Part shown: in pieces, positions 21,034 to 30,267 of the stretch
Layout: every line of letters starts with the position of its first letter
How positions within the stretch are numbered: the stretch's first letter is position 1
NCBI GenBank assembly: GCA_024196135.1
Contig: JAMQCK010000272.1
Span: forward strand, 1-32,219
Direction of reading: 5' to 3'
DNA: 32,219 nt
DNA from: Pleurotus ostreatus/Saccharomyces cerevisiae fusant
Taxonomy: Eukaryota > Opisthokonta
Translations under genes and position numbers: made by a program
The notes under the pieces: generated by a model
What the model was told of the DNA's origin: nothing
What the model saw: only the letters and a program-made list of their open reading frames with translations
The model's database searches: none

Positions 21034-21630
21034 GGGCGGCGGGTACGATGAGGAAAGAGAATCAAGAGGGGTCAACGCATTTGATATCGATCGGGCGGAA
21101 AGCGCGCCATCCGGCCAGAGGCTTCACAAAGCCTTTGCTGCAGCGCGAGACTCGTCGTGGGAAGGAGGAAGGGCGGGACGGCGCTTGGACCTGCGCGTCG
21201 CGGCCAGATTAGGCACTTCGGTCCGCAAAGCCGAGGTCATTGTGAATCGGCGCGCTCTTGAACCCTTCTCACACCATGCCGTACAACTCAGGATGCCTAA
21301 GACGTAGCCCCCGCTTCTCACAGTCATCATTGAAGAGGTTCGAAATATCTCTGCCTCGGAAATCCTATGCAAGATCATGCGCTTCCGTGTACTGTTCGAA
21401 GGTGATTCTCTGTCGCTAGCCTTGTATCTCACGCCCCTGCCCTCGGACGCGCCGGTCGGCGAGACGACACGTATGACCTGGCTATAGCAAACTCTGGACT
21501 ACTGATGAGCGTATGAACGATATGCCACAGAGCAAGCGTAGAACGCACTACATACGCGCAGGCTTGCCGGCACGCGCATCCGCTACGGCGCGCACAAACC
21601 TGGGAGGCAGCATCGGCGCGTGCTCAGGCT

Positions 21631-21652
21631 GATTATCTGATAACGTGTTATC
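21631..21652. promoter_or_regulatory. Cluster of GATA motifs in inverted orientation
   Basis: Three GATA/TATC motifs occur within 22 bp, including the inverted pair GATAAC-GT-GTTATC. Fungal GATA factors (nitrogen, light, iron) often use paired sites. It lies between two divergent promoters, about 600 bp from one ATG and 680 from the other, so the target is unclear. Confidence 0.25.
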
Positions 21653-22213
21653 GCCTGCCCTTCGACTCAGTCGCCATTGATATTGACATTGTTCTCAGAG
21701 ACCCTGCGTCACCATTCATAGGCTCTCGAGCTCCATTCAACGGCACACAGCCGGGAGGCGTCGCAAGCCTGGCGCGTGGTTGAGCTGAACTCGGAAGCGA
21801 TTCCAATTTGCAGGAGAACCTTGAAGTCGTTTGCTGCCGGCGCCTCGACGTCCGTGCGGCCAAGTTATATGGACCCCCAGTCCTCATCACATCATGTGGC
21901 ACTCATGTACGTCAAGACTCTAGTGAACGGCGGCGAACGCCATACGCGTTCGCTCGGCTCCCAACCGTACCCAGAATAACTGCGCTCTGCCACGCCTGAC
22001 TACAGCGAATGACTGTCTTCTACAACATACTCCTTCGACTCTAAAAGCCCAGTTCCATCCATATGCATGCCTACCCGGCAGACGACGCAATCATGGCGGC
22101 CCGCTCCTGATCTCGCACTTCGGCATCAAATTACTGGGACAGCGAAATCTCAGGACGCGCATAATTCCCGCGCCCAAATATCTAACATCGACAAATAATG
22201 AACCTCAAGCATG

Positions 22214-22220
22214 TATATAA
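22214..22220 (+). promoter_or_regulatory. TATA box of O-methyltransferase copy 1
   Basis: TATATAA lies 117 bp upstream of the ATG at 22331 and is followed by a pyrimidine/CCA-rich leader, as in highly expressed fungal genes. Confidence 0.55.
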
Positions 22221-22330
22221 GCCGTCCGGCGTCAACCCTCCCTCGCCAACAGCCACTTCACCGCTTCCACCCAGCGCCAAGTGGCACACTTACCACCCTC
22301 TTCCTCGCCGCCCACCCCCAACCGCCCACC

Positions 22331-23309
22331 ATGCCCATGTTCTTCCCCGGCGAGCACGCAGGATACGACGCCTGGGCCGCCTCCGAGGCCTACCACGCCA
22401 AGTACCTCCTCGGCGAGCCCGACGCCGCCCTCGCCTTCGCCGTCGAGAACTCGAAGAAGAACGGGCTCCTGGACATCGCCGTGAGCGCGCCGCAGGGGAA
22501 GTACCTACACCTCCTCGTCCGCGCGCTGAAGGCGAAGCGCGTGCTCGAGGTGGGCACGCTGGGCGCGTACTCGACGATCTGGATGGCGAGGGGGCTGCCC
22601 GCGGATGGGAAGCTGAAGACGTTCGAGCTGAACGAGAAGACGGCGGCGGTGCGTGCTTGCTCTTTTGTGCTTGAGGTACAGCGCGACTGATGCGAACGCG
22701 CAGGTTGCGAAGGAGAACATCGCGCACGCGGGGCTCGCCGATCGCGTCGAGGTCGTCATCGGGCCCGCGGAGAAGTCGCTCGCGGAGATGAAGGGCGCGG
22801 AGGAGGGCTCCTACGACTTCGCCTTCATCGACGCATTCATGGTCAACAACGTCACGTACATGAAGGAGTGCAAGCGGCTCGTGAAGAGCGGGGGTGTTAT
22901 CGTGAGTCGGAATACAGCTACATCTTCGTGGTTTTTGTTGCCGGGTTTAGCACCGACGTGGCTAACGTCCTCGCTCTCTCCCTCTCGCAAGCTTCACCAC
23001 CTTCGCCTTCCCTAATCTTCAAACATACCCCTCTTTCTCTATTTCCAGCACCCCATCCTCGCTGCTCGCCGGTTCCGCTCATACTCACATCCCCTATCTC
23101 AGATCGTCGACAACATCGTACAAAACGGCCTCGTCGCCGACGAAGCCCGCTCCGCCGCTCTCAAGGCCGCCGGCGAGGAGACCTCGTACATCGAGTCCGG
23201 GCGCGAGCTGCTCCAGTACCTCCAGAGCGACCCCGACCTCGAGGCGACCACGGTGCCAACGGCGGACAGCCGCGGTTTCGATGGGTGGCACTTCGTGTTG
23301 CGCAAGTAG
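22331..23309 (+). CDS. O-methyltransferase, caffeoyl-CoA type, copy 1 (intact)
   Basis: Exons 22331-22648, 22704-22901 and 23103-23309 join in phase to 240 residues, normal for class I O-methyltransferases. The SAM-binding motif is VLEVGTLGAYST (71-82), followed by the acidic FELNE (98-102). The metal-site region reads YDFAFIDAFMVNNVTY (143-158), with Asp149 as expected. The second metal pair is Asp-Asn in IVDNIVQNGLVAD (173-185). The plant-type DADK is DAFM here. The C-terminus GFDGWHFVLRK is shared with copy 2. The family transfers methyl groups from SAM to catechol-like hydroxyls, and the fungal substrate is not deducible. Intron 2 is long (201 nt) and pyrimidine-rich. Two further copies lie at 29976-30242 and 31467-32160. 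Confidence 0.9.
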
Positions 23310-23438
23310 AGGGCGAACGCAATCGATGAGTGGGCGGTGTTAGAAGAGAGGGTGAGAAGGGAAGGGAGAGGGCGATGAGGAGGGAAGCGGCGAGGAAGGG
23401 GGAGGGGAAGTGATCTGAATTGGAACAAGGAACCTGTA

Positions 23439-23470
23439 CGCACTCAACTGCACCTAGCGCATTCAACTGC
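23439..23470 (+). repeat. Two 19-bp units downstream of O-methyltransferase copy 1
   Basis: Two units of the type CGCACTCAACTGCACCTAG lie 130 bp after the stop. The same motif follows the other two O-methyltransferase copies (31305-31336 and 29725-29794, opposite strand), so it was carried along in the duplications. Confidence 0.7.
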
Positions 23471-23585
23471 GAATATATTTTGTACACCGGTCTTGAGCTT
23501 TACTTTCGCAAAGAGGAGCCGCGCATGCGCTGCTTTCTCTATAGTCAGGTATCTGGATCGTGTTCGCGTTCAACCTTCGTGTCCG

Positions 23586-23593
23586 TATATAAA
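23586..23593 (+). promoter_or_regulatory. TATA box upstream of MYND-B
   Basis: TATATAAA followed by GGAG. It is 268 bp from the chosen ATG, which is long and leaves room for an untranslated leader or an upstream exon. Confidence 0.4.
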
Positions 23594-23860
23594 GGAGTCT
23601 GTCGTAAGCCGAAACGAGCGCCGAGTAAGAGGACTTGTCGCCACTATACGCATTAACAATCAGTCGAGAGCCGGGCTCTGGTCAAGGCCGATGGTGAATA
23701 TGTATCCCAAGCGGCAACCGCCGGTATGTCTTACGTAACCAGCGCGGCAGTCGCACTGCCACCAGCCGACTCGACTTTGCTCTTTTACCAGAACCACACA
23801 GTTCTTGAACGCTACTTCATCAAAGACGCCGAATAGCTCTACTTCATCTCTCGAGGAGCC

Positions 23861-25884
23861 ATGGTTGTGCATGATGGCGCTTATAGCCTTCCTAGTTCTG
23901 CCCAACCCTGGTGGTACCCGCCCGCTTCTCTTCAGGAAGAGCGCATCCGCGAGCTCTACAATACCCTGCAACTCATACAGATCTGCTGGGAGGAAATGAC
24001 TTCGCAGACGGCGCCTGATATGAATCAGCACATCAAGACCGCCAAGCAGATCCTCCGCGCTCGTCCACTCCACATCGTCCTCGAATCTCCGCCCGAAGAT
24101 TGTCCTTTTGAGGTCTACGTGTCATCTCCCTCCGGCAAATTGATGCTCTCTGGGCTTATAACGCTCCACCTTCTACGCCAGACTATGGCTCTCACGCGTG
24201 CCGAATGCGACCAGCTGTGGTCATTCAACGACACGATCTGGCCTCAGCTCCTTCGCTGGTCGTACTACCTGCTCCCGTTCTATGGAGATCGCATCTTCGA
24301 GCCACTGCTACAAATACAGGACCACTCAGTTACGCCTATAGTACTCAACGCCGTCATCGGGATATTCGCAAGCATCGCAGACCTCCCGAAAGCCGATGCT
24401 CAAGCGCTCTTCCTAAGCGACGACAGAAGAGCTCTACACACGCTCATCTGCCTTTGGACACATTGGCCCAAGATAGTCAAAGCGCACCACATCGCCATTG
24501 CCACAGTCGTGCAGTGTTCGCTCCTCTTCACCGCCGCCTGGAACGTCTTCGAACGAAGCACCGCTGACAACCTCATCGGCACGGAGATTCTACGCATCGC
24601 GAGATACGATGCGAGAAAAGTCTTGCGCACCTGCGGCGCACATCTGCGCGTACTTATGAGGGCGAGCAGGTGCGCGCCGGGTGGCACGTACATGATGAGG
24701 CACCAAGCGGAGTTCTTGAAGGCTCTTCTACGGGACTATATCGTCGGCCCGCGAACGCTCCCTACTTCGTTCGCCTCTGCGCTTGTCGACATGCTGGAGG
24801 ACTCGCTCAATGATACGCCCGTCCACGCCGACGTCGTCAACGCAGTTGTCGAGGTCTTCTTCACGCTCTGCGCCCACTCCGACTACGCGGTCATCCGCTT
24901 CCTCAAGCGCGGAGTCTTCCCGCTCATCATTCGCGTACGACGGATGTCCCGAGACTGCTCTGGCTGGTCATATTTCCCTGTAGCCTTCCTGCGGAAGTCG
25001 TGCGACTTGCTCATCTGCCTACTGAGTCGTACGCTCTGCCTGCCGCGTGCCGTCAAAGGCTTCCACGACGCGCAAGCGAAGTACGCATCGCGCATGCCAG
25101 ATGTCGCCCTTCAGAGGGACGAGGAAGCGCTGATCGAGCTCGCCGAAGAGCGCTACGAGCTGCTCTTGCGCGCAGAGAGTGAATGGTCGACTGTGTACAA
25201 GTGTTGCAATCCCAAGGTACGATTCAGTCGCTGACCTGTGCGGTCTTAATTGACGCGGCATTCCCTGCAGTGTACCGCCGTGAAAGAGGTCGCATTGCGG
25301 TCCTGCGCTTGCGCTGCAGCGCTCTATTGCTCCCGGTCGTGTCAGCGCGCACATTGGCCCGAACATCGCAAGCGATGCGAGCAGGATCAGCAGGCGAGAA
25401 ATGGTATGTGCCCCAACGTGGATATCATAGGTCACCTCGCTCATCAGTATCCAGAAACTCTGCGTATCACACGCGCCAAAGACGCGCACTTCTTCGCGGT
25501 CATCACACGCGCATACATCGAGGAAAACTACGATCAAGTCATCCGTCGCCTTTGTCCTGACGAGCGCCCTCTGGAGTACGCGGGCATCGCAGTCTCCCTC
25601 GAGCTCAACGGCGCTTCGGGAGTGCGGTGCGAAAATGTCTCTTTCGGGTTCAAGGCCGAGGACAACCCCTGCCCGCACCCTTCGATCACTGTCGTTGTAC
25701 ACTACGAGCAGAGCGACGGCAGTCATGCTCGCGTATGCTTGCTCACGCCGCGCGCCGCGCCCTGGCGCCGTGCGAGGGCCTTCTCGACGATTATGGACAT
25801 GTTTTATGGTGCGCCTCTCATTTTTTGCGCGACCATCCGCTGACGCGCCGTGCGCTAGATCCTCCTAGGCACTCCACAGACTAG
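23861..25884 (+). CDS. MYND-B: intact MYND zinc-finger protein
   Basis: Exons 23861-25216, 25271-25808 and 25859-25884 give 639 residues. If the 27 nt at 25404-25430 (GTATGT..TAG) are removed as an intron, it is 630. The N-terminal 445 residues are an unrecognised helical region (ARPLHIVLESPP, LRWSYYLLPFYGDRIF, IVGPRTLPTSF). The MYND finger at about 448-488 reads CCNPK, then CTAVKEVALRSCACAAALYC, then SRSCQRAHWPEHRKRC. It has a C-x-C pair where C-x2-C is usual, as in the paralogue. A C-terminal domain of about 150 residues follows (AKDAHFFAVITRAYIEENY, NPCPHPSITVVVHYEQSDG). MYND fingers recruit proline-rich partners. The convergent neighbour CC3 has a proline-rich head, so a direct partnership is an attractive but unsupported guess. 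The ATG choice follows alignment with MYND-A. Confidence 0.85.
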
Positions 25885-26061
25885 TCTGATGTTGATCAGC
25901 GGCACTGCACCTCACGAAGAGATACACCGGATCGTGCATGTAATTTCTAAACGGCTCGAATCCTCTTGCTTCGTGATCTCCAGTTGCGTGTCAATCACTG
26001 GATGATCATTGAAGTTATGGAAGTACATAGCGGGTAATAGAAACGAAGAGCGACCTGAGCA

Positions 26062-26520
26062 TCAATGCCGCTTACTCTTCGTCTTCTTCCTCGGACGCGT
26101 CTCCAGCTCGTGCACCTTCTGCTCGAGCTTGGCACCCCTCGTCTGTAAGACGCGGATCCTCTCTTCGAGGTCGTTCACTACCCCCTCTAGCTCCGTCACT
26201 CTTTCCCCGCGTGCTTTCATTTCTACCTCACGAGCAACGAGCAACCTCTCCTGCTCTCTGAGCGCGGTCTCGCGGGCCCTGGGCATGGCTTCGCGAGCTA
26301 GCAGCTGCGACTCCCGCTCGATGACGATTTTCTCCCCCGCGCGCATGCGCCTATCATTTCCGTTGACGAGCATCGACGCACGCCTACGTAGAGCGCGACC
26401 CCGCCTCGCGAGCGACTCGCTCAGCGTGTAGAACGTCGCTGCAGCCCCATTAGAAGCAAATAATAGTCCGATTCGAGCTGCTTGTGCTACAAGTAGTCTA
26501 CTATATCTACCCTGCGTCGG
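26062..26520 (-). other. In-frame continuation of CC3 after its stop, with family tail
   Basis: Directly after the CC3 stop (TAG at 26523-26521) the same frame stays open for 152 codons. It contains a coiled coil (MRAGEKIVIERESQLLAREA and EGVVNDLEERIRVLQTRG) and ends RPRKKTKSKRH, the basic tail seen in CC1 and CC2. The stretch just after the stop is less coding-like, so a missed intron with a weak donor near 26550 and an acceptor near 26441 is possible. Otherwise CC3 has been cut short by a stop mutation, or this is a detached fragment of a fourth member. Confidence 0.55.
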
Positions 26521-28545
26521 CTACTGGCCCATCGCCGTAAGACCGCTCGCGAGCGCTGCATGTCCCCTCAGCTCGCGCACCTCTTCCTCACGCTCGCGCA
26601 CCTCGTCCTCAAGCGCGCGCACCTTGTCCTCAAGCGCGCGCACCTCTGCCTCAAGCTCGGCAGTCCGAGCCCGAAGGACAGCTACCTCCTCCCGAGCGCG
26701 TCGAAGCTGGTTCAACGTACTGCGCTGAAACCGCTTGGATTTAGCGGAGGACGCCCTCGCTGCAGCGGTCTCTTCGCGCGCCGCGATGACCTCTTCGCGC
26801 GCGGCGGCTGTCTCCTCTCTCGCGGCAGCGGTCTCTTTGTGCGCCGCAGCAATCTCCTCCCCCGCCGCGACGACCTCTTCACGCGCCGTAGCGGCCTCTC
26901 CCCGCGCCGCCGCAGCCTCCTCCCGCGCCGCCGCAGCCTCCTCCTGCGCGAGACTAGCGCCAGCATATGCAGCGGCGATGGCTGCATGGGAAACTTCCTC
27001 TGCCACCCGAGCGCGTTCTTCTGCGTCCCGAGCGCGTTCCTCGGCGTCCTGGATTCGTTTCTCAGCGTCCCGAACGCGTTCTTCCGCCGCTCGAGCACGT
27101 TCCTCTGCGTCTCGAGCTCGGCCCTCAGCGTCCCGAGTACGCTCCCCCACGCCCCCAGCACCCCCATTTGCCTCCAGAAGTCGATTCTCTGCCATCGACG
27201 CGCGCTCCTCGGCGTCTCGAGCGCGTTCCTTCGCCTCACTGGCGCGCTCCTCTCGAGCGCGTACATTCGCTTCCTTGGCGCGCTCCTCCGCCATCGACGC
27301 GCGCGCCTCCAACGCCTGCAGCCGCAGGTAGTACGCCATCTGAGCCCGGGCGAGCGCGTCTGGTACACCCAGCGGGTTGCGGTTAGGCACTCCCATCAAC
27401 CCTTGGTTTGGCACTCCAGTTGGCGCTTGCTCCTGGATCCCGGTCGACGCTTGGCTCAGCATCCCGGTATTGCTCTGGTCCGACAGTTTCTCTGGCGCCC
27501 GGACGGTACCACGTCTTACAAACGACACGCCCTCCAGCTCAACCGGCGCCGCACCCGGCGTGGGCAGGACGTACGTGAACACGTCGCCGGCGGCGTTGCA
27601 GATGATGTAGGTGAGCGGGTAGGTGGCGGGGTTGCGGGATTGGGGGAGGGGGAAGGCGGGGTGAGAGGGGATGGGGATGGGGATGGGGTTGTGGGAGGAG
27701 GGGTTGAATGGTGTTGAGGCAGTAGCGGGGTTGAGGTTGTGGCGGAAGGAGGGGTCGATGTTATCAGGGAACGAGGGGCCTGAAAATCGGGGGGCGGGCG
27801 CGCAGGGATGGTCGGGAGGCGTCGCAAACGTATTCGGAGGAGGCGGCGCGAACGTGTTCGGCGGAAGCGTCGCGAACGTGATCGGCGGAGGCGGCGCAAA
27901 GGTGATCGGCGGAGGGAAGGGCGCGCCAAAGAGGGAGAACGGGGCCGGGGGTTCATGGTGCGCCTGGGAAGGGTATGCAGACGCGTTGGGCGCGAGTGTT
28001 GGGAAGCCGGGGACCGCGAGTGTGGGGAAGCCGAGGACCGCGGCGGGGGCGGAGGGCGGGCTAAGTGCGACGGAGGGCGGATCGAGCGCGACGCAGGGCG
28101 GATGGAGCGCGACGGAGGGCGAATGGGGCGCGACGGTGGGCGGATGGAGCGCGACGGAGGGCGGATGGAGCGCGACGGAGGGCGGATGGAGCGCGACGGA
28201 GGACGGACTGAGTGCGACGCTGGTCGAGGGCGAGAAAGTATCCTGCGCGGGGAGGGCGCCGGAGCTCCCAGCAGCACGGGCATAGTCTCCAGGTTGCGGA
28301 GCGTACGCGGGGTCATGAGGAGGACCGACGAGGCCGGAAGGGAACGCGTCGACGAGGACTGGACTCGGGAGTGCTGGCGCCGAGATAATGGGCGAGGGGC
28401 GCAACACGCGCGGCGCAGCAGTCGACTGGCATCAGGTCAGTCTAGGGAGTGCGAGGAGGGTCAGTCGACGCACCCGCGATGACGACCCGGTATGACCTCC
28501 CCCGCGTTTGCTGGCGCGCGATCGCGTCGAGCGCTGTACTGACAT
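26521..28545 (-). CDS. Coiled-coil family member CC3 (tandem-repeat proline-rich head)
   Basis: Exons 28545-28474 and 28425-26521 (GTGCGT/CAG intron, phase 0) give 658 residues. The start MSVQRSTRSRASKRG matches CC1. Residues about 93-148 are a tandem heptapeptide array of the type SVALHPP. Residues about 190-235 repeat PPPPITFA-like units. The family core YPLTYIICNAAG starts at about 293 and continues to YVLPTPGAAPVELEGV. Short TGVPNQGL-like octads follow, then MAYYLRLQALEARA (shared with CC1). A very regular Ala/Glu/Arg coiled coil runs to the end, with AAAREEA and RARDAEERA runs. It stops at 26521 without the basic tail of its paralogues, which lies in frame downstream. A TATA box at 28707-28701 supports the start. 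Confidence 0.8.
28060..28215 (-). repeat. 21-bp minisatellite inside the CC3 coding exon
   Basis: About seven units encode the heptad SVALHPP with variants (TVAPHSP, CVALDPP, SVALSPP). The period is a multiple of three, so length changes keep the frame. Confidence 0.85.
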
Positions 28546-28700
28546 GACGAGGGCGTGCTGGAGATGGTCGCCGAGGTCGTGCTGTGTGAGGCGGAGAGTA
28601 CGCTCCTGAGGGGACGGCGGCGACGCGCTGAGGACGGGCGGCGTCGAAAAGACGATCGGCGACGATGACGAGAGGGCGGGATCGTGCTCCGGTTCCGCCC

Positions 28701-28707
28701 TTATATA
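28701..28707 (-). promoter_or_regulatory. TATA box of CC3
   Basis: On the minus strand the sequence reads GGGTATATAAGGGCGG, 156 bp upstream of the CC3 ATG. Confidence 0.55.
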
Positions 28708-28780
28708 CCCGGGGGCTCCATGCGTCTGTTGCCCCTCCTCTGCAGAGGGATTTGATGGGGCAGCCAGCCAGAGCGACGGG

Positions 28781-28828
28781 AAGTCTTCACAAAGACTTGT
28801 CGATCACCCAAAGTCTTTCGAAAGACTT
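28781..28828. repeat. Pair of AAGTCTT palindromes
   Basis: AAGTCTT-CACA-AAGACTT at 28781-28798 is followed by a perfect 18-bp palindrome AAGTCTTTCGAAAGACTT at 28811-28828. A decayed third copy is near 28840. They lie 75-120 bp upstream of the CC3 TATA box (minus), so they may be operator-like sites. Confidence 0.6.
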
Positions 28829-28979
28829 CGAGCGCCCCTAAAAGTCCTGCGAAAGAGCCTTGCGCGAGACTGCGGTCGAGAGAGCGGTCGGTGAGCATGT
28901 CAGAGAAGGCCGTCCGCCTGCGTGGAGGCGAAGGGAGGTTCAAGGGGACGACCTGTCTGCCTCCATGGCGGCTCGATCT

Positions 28980-29322
28980 GCCTCTGCGGAGGCAGAGGAC
29001 GCCTCCGCAGAGGCGGAACGCTTTGACCGCGGCTCATCGGACCGAACCTGGTTCGCCTCCGCAGAGGCGGAGCTGCAGCGTGCGTCTTGCGCTCATCTAC
29101 GCTCCTGTGAACCTTCTGGATGACTTGCTAAAGGCTCAAGTCTACGTAATTACATCGCACGACCTTGACTAGGAATGCTAGAGCATTACCGGTGGTCCTC
29201 GGATCCTTCCCGGCGCTCTGACTTGCCTCTGCGGAGGCAGGTCCCGCCTCCACAGAGGCGCCCGACGCCTCCGCGGAGGCCATCACTGCCTCCGCAGAGG
29301 CGACCTCTGCCTCCACGCAGGC
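28980..29322. repeat. Palindromic array, core GCCTCCGCAGAGGC, 21-bp period
   Basis: Cores start at 28980, 29001 and 29055, then at 29225, 29246, 29267, 29288 and 29309 with an exact 21-bp step. Each core is a 14-bp near-perfect palindrome followed by a 7-bp variable spacer. Core variants change the middle in both arms (CTGCGG, CCGCGG, CCACAG). A single related palindrome, CCTCTGCAGAGG, occurs near 28737. Confidence 0.8.
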
Positions 29323-29724
29323 GGCTGACTGCTTCCCACGCTTGCCGACAGGTCTTGCTACCTCTGTACAGGCGCCTACATATCCTTGATTATGCTCCAG
29401 ACGAACTCTGCGTCGGCTTACGAGCTCTGCTGGATGTCGGTGCCCATGCCGGTCCGCCGTCGCTCGGTACTTTGCTTGATATTCCCGCTCCTCTGTCTTG
29501 TGTTTAGGACGCGACGTGCTTGCTCCTGACGTCGACTTATCGCAGCACGCCTCTTCAATGGACAGGTGCTGGTTGAGGTCGTGGCGTCGCATCTCGCTCC
29601 TTTCATCTTGTCTTCAAGCTGCCCGGCTCTTTGATTCCATGTCTGAATTCATCCAGAATCATTGAGCCGTTTGACTCCCTGATACTCAAACCACGCCAAA
29701 ATCGCAGGTGTTCGAGATATACTC

Positions 29725-29794
29725 GCAGTTGAGTGCGTTCGGTGCAGTTGAGTGCGTTCGGTGCAGTTGAGTGCGCTCGGTGCAATTGAATGCG
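29725..29794 (-). repeat. Four 19-bp units downstream of the O-methyltransferase relic
   Basis: Units start at 29725, 29744, 29763 and 29782. On the minus strand the unit is CGCACTCAACTGCACCGAA. The other two copies of the gene have two units each, so this is a local expansion. Confidence 0.85.
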
Positions 29795-29880
29795 CAATAC
29801 AAGGCCGTAGATCTCTCTCCATAACCCTTCCCCGATTCCTTCACCCTCTCCCTTCCTCCAGTCGCCCTCGTCCATCCCTC

Positions 29881-29964
29881 GCTAGCCATCCTTGCTCCCT
29901 CGCTAGCCATCCTTGCTCCCTCGCTAGCCATCCTTGCTCCCTCGCTAGCCATCCTCGCCCCTCT
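29881..29964. repeat. Direct 21-bp tandem repeat, four units
   Basis: Units begin GCTAGCCATCCTTGCTCCC at 29881, 29902, 29923 and 29944, and the last is diverged. The array lies between the relic's stop and its 19-bp array and is absent at the other two copies. Confidence 0.85.
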
Positions 29965-29975
29965 CCGCGCCTCCG

Positions 29976-30242
29976 CTACTCATCCTGCAGATACTCGAGC
30001 AGCTCGCGCCCGGCCTCGATATATGACGTCTCCTCGCCGGCGGCTTTGAGGGCGGCGACCTTCGCTTTGTTGGCGACGAGGCCGTTTTGGACGATGATGT
30101 CGGCGAGGCCGGTTTGGACGACGGTGTCGACGAGGCCGTTGTGGACGACGACGTCGATGAGGTCGTTCCGGACGATGCTGTCGACGAGGCCGTTCCCAAC
30201 GACGGTGTCGGCGAGACCGTTCCAAATGATGTTGTCGACGAT
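29976..30242 (-). pseudogene. O-methyltransferase relic (copy 3, last exon only)
   Basis: The frame ends ALKAAGEETSYIEAGRELLE then YLQDE and a stop. This matches the last exon of copies 1 and 2 but ends about 23 residues early. The start of the exon, one IVDNIVQNGL segment in the intact copies, is expanded to six 9-residue units (VDNIIWNGL, ADTVVGNGL, VDSIVRNDL, IDVVVHNGL, VDTVVQTGL, ADIIVQNGL). The acceptor CAG in front of ATCGTCGAC is lost (TTTC here), and no exon 1 or 2 can be found upstream, where minisatellites lie instead. It cannot make a methyltransferase because the SAM-binding half is missing. Confidence 0.75.
30078..30239 (-). repeat. 27-bp tandem repeat (six units) in the relic exon
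   Basis: Six diverged units of 27 bp encode [VAI]D..[VI].NGL nonapeptides. The Asp is kept in every unit. In the intact copies the single unit carries the Asp-Asn pair expected to bind the metal. Confidence 0.8.
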
Positions 30243-30267
30243 GAAACTAGAGAAGAGGAAAGACGCG

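Larger units (their letters stand above)
21034..22330. other. Divergent intergenic region CC2 / O-methyltransferase
   Basis: About 1.3 kb sits between divergently transcribed genes and should hold both promoters. No coding frame is convincing. A GATA-type cluster lies at 21631-21652 and a TATA box at 22214. Confidence 0.4.
23310..23860. other. 3' flank of copy 1 and promoter of MYND-B
   Basis: No gene is clear. It holds the 19-bp motif pair at 23439-23470 and a TATA box at 23586-23593. A short upstream exon (ATG at 23692, donor GTATGT after about 11 codons) joining in phase before 23861 is possible but unproven. Confidence 0.4.
28546..29975. other. Repeat-rich intergenic region upstream of CC3
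   Basis: About 1.4 kb without a convincing gene. From left to right it holds the CC3 promoter, the AAGTCTT palindromes, two blocks of a palindromic array with a 21-bp period, a 19-bp array and a direct 21-bp array. Open frames through the arrays read as simple peptide repeats on both strands, which the palindromy and triplet period explain. Confidence 0.5.

Noticed and set aside
26560..27717. 385-codon plus-strand frame opposite CC3
   Set aside because: It is antisense to a regular heptad coiled coil, and its repeats only mirror the coding repeats.
29225..29322. Regularly spaced palindromic repeats resembling a CRISPR array
   Set aside because: Spacers are only 7 bp, the host is a eukaryote by its introns, and no cas-like gene is present. 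It is a minisatellite.
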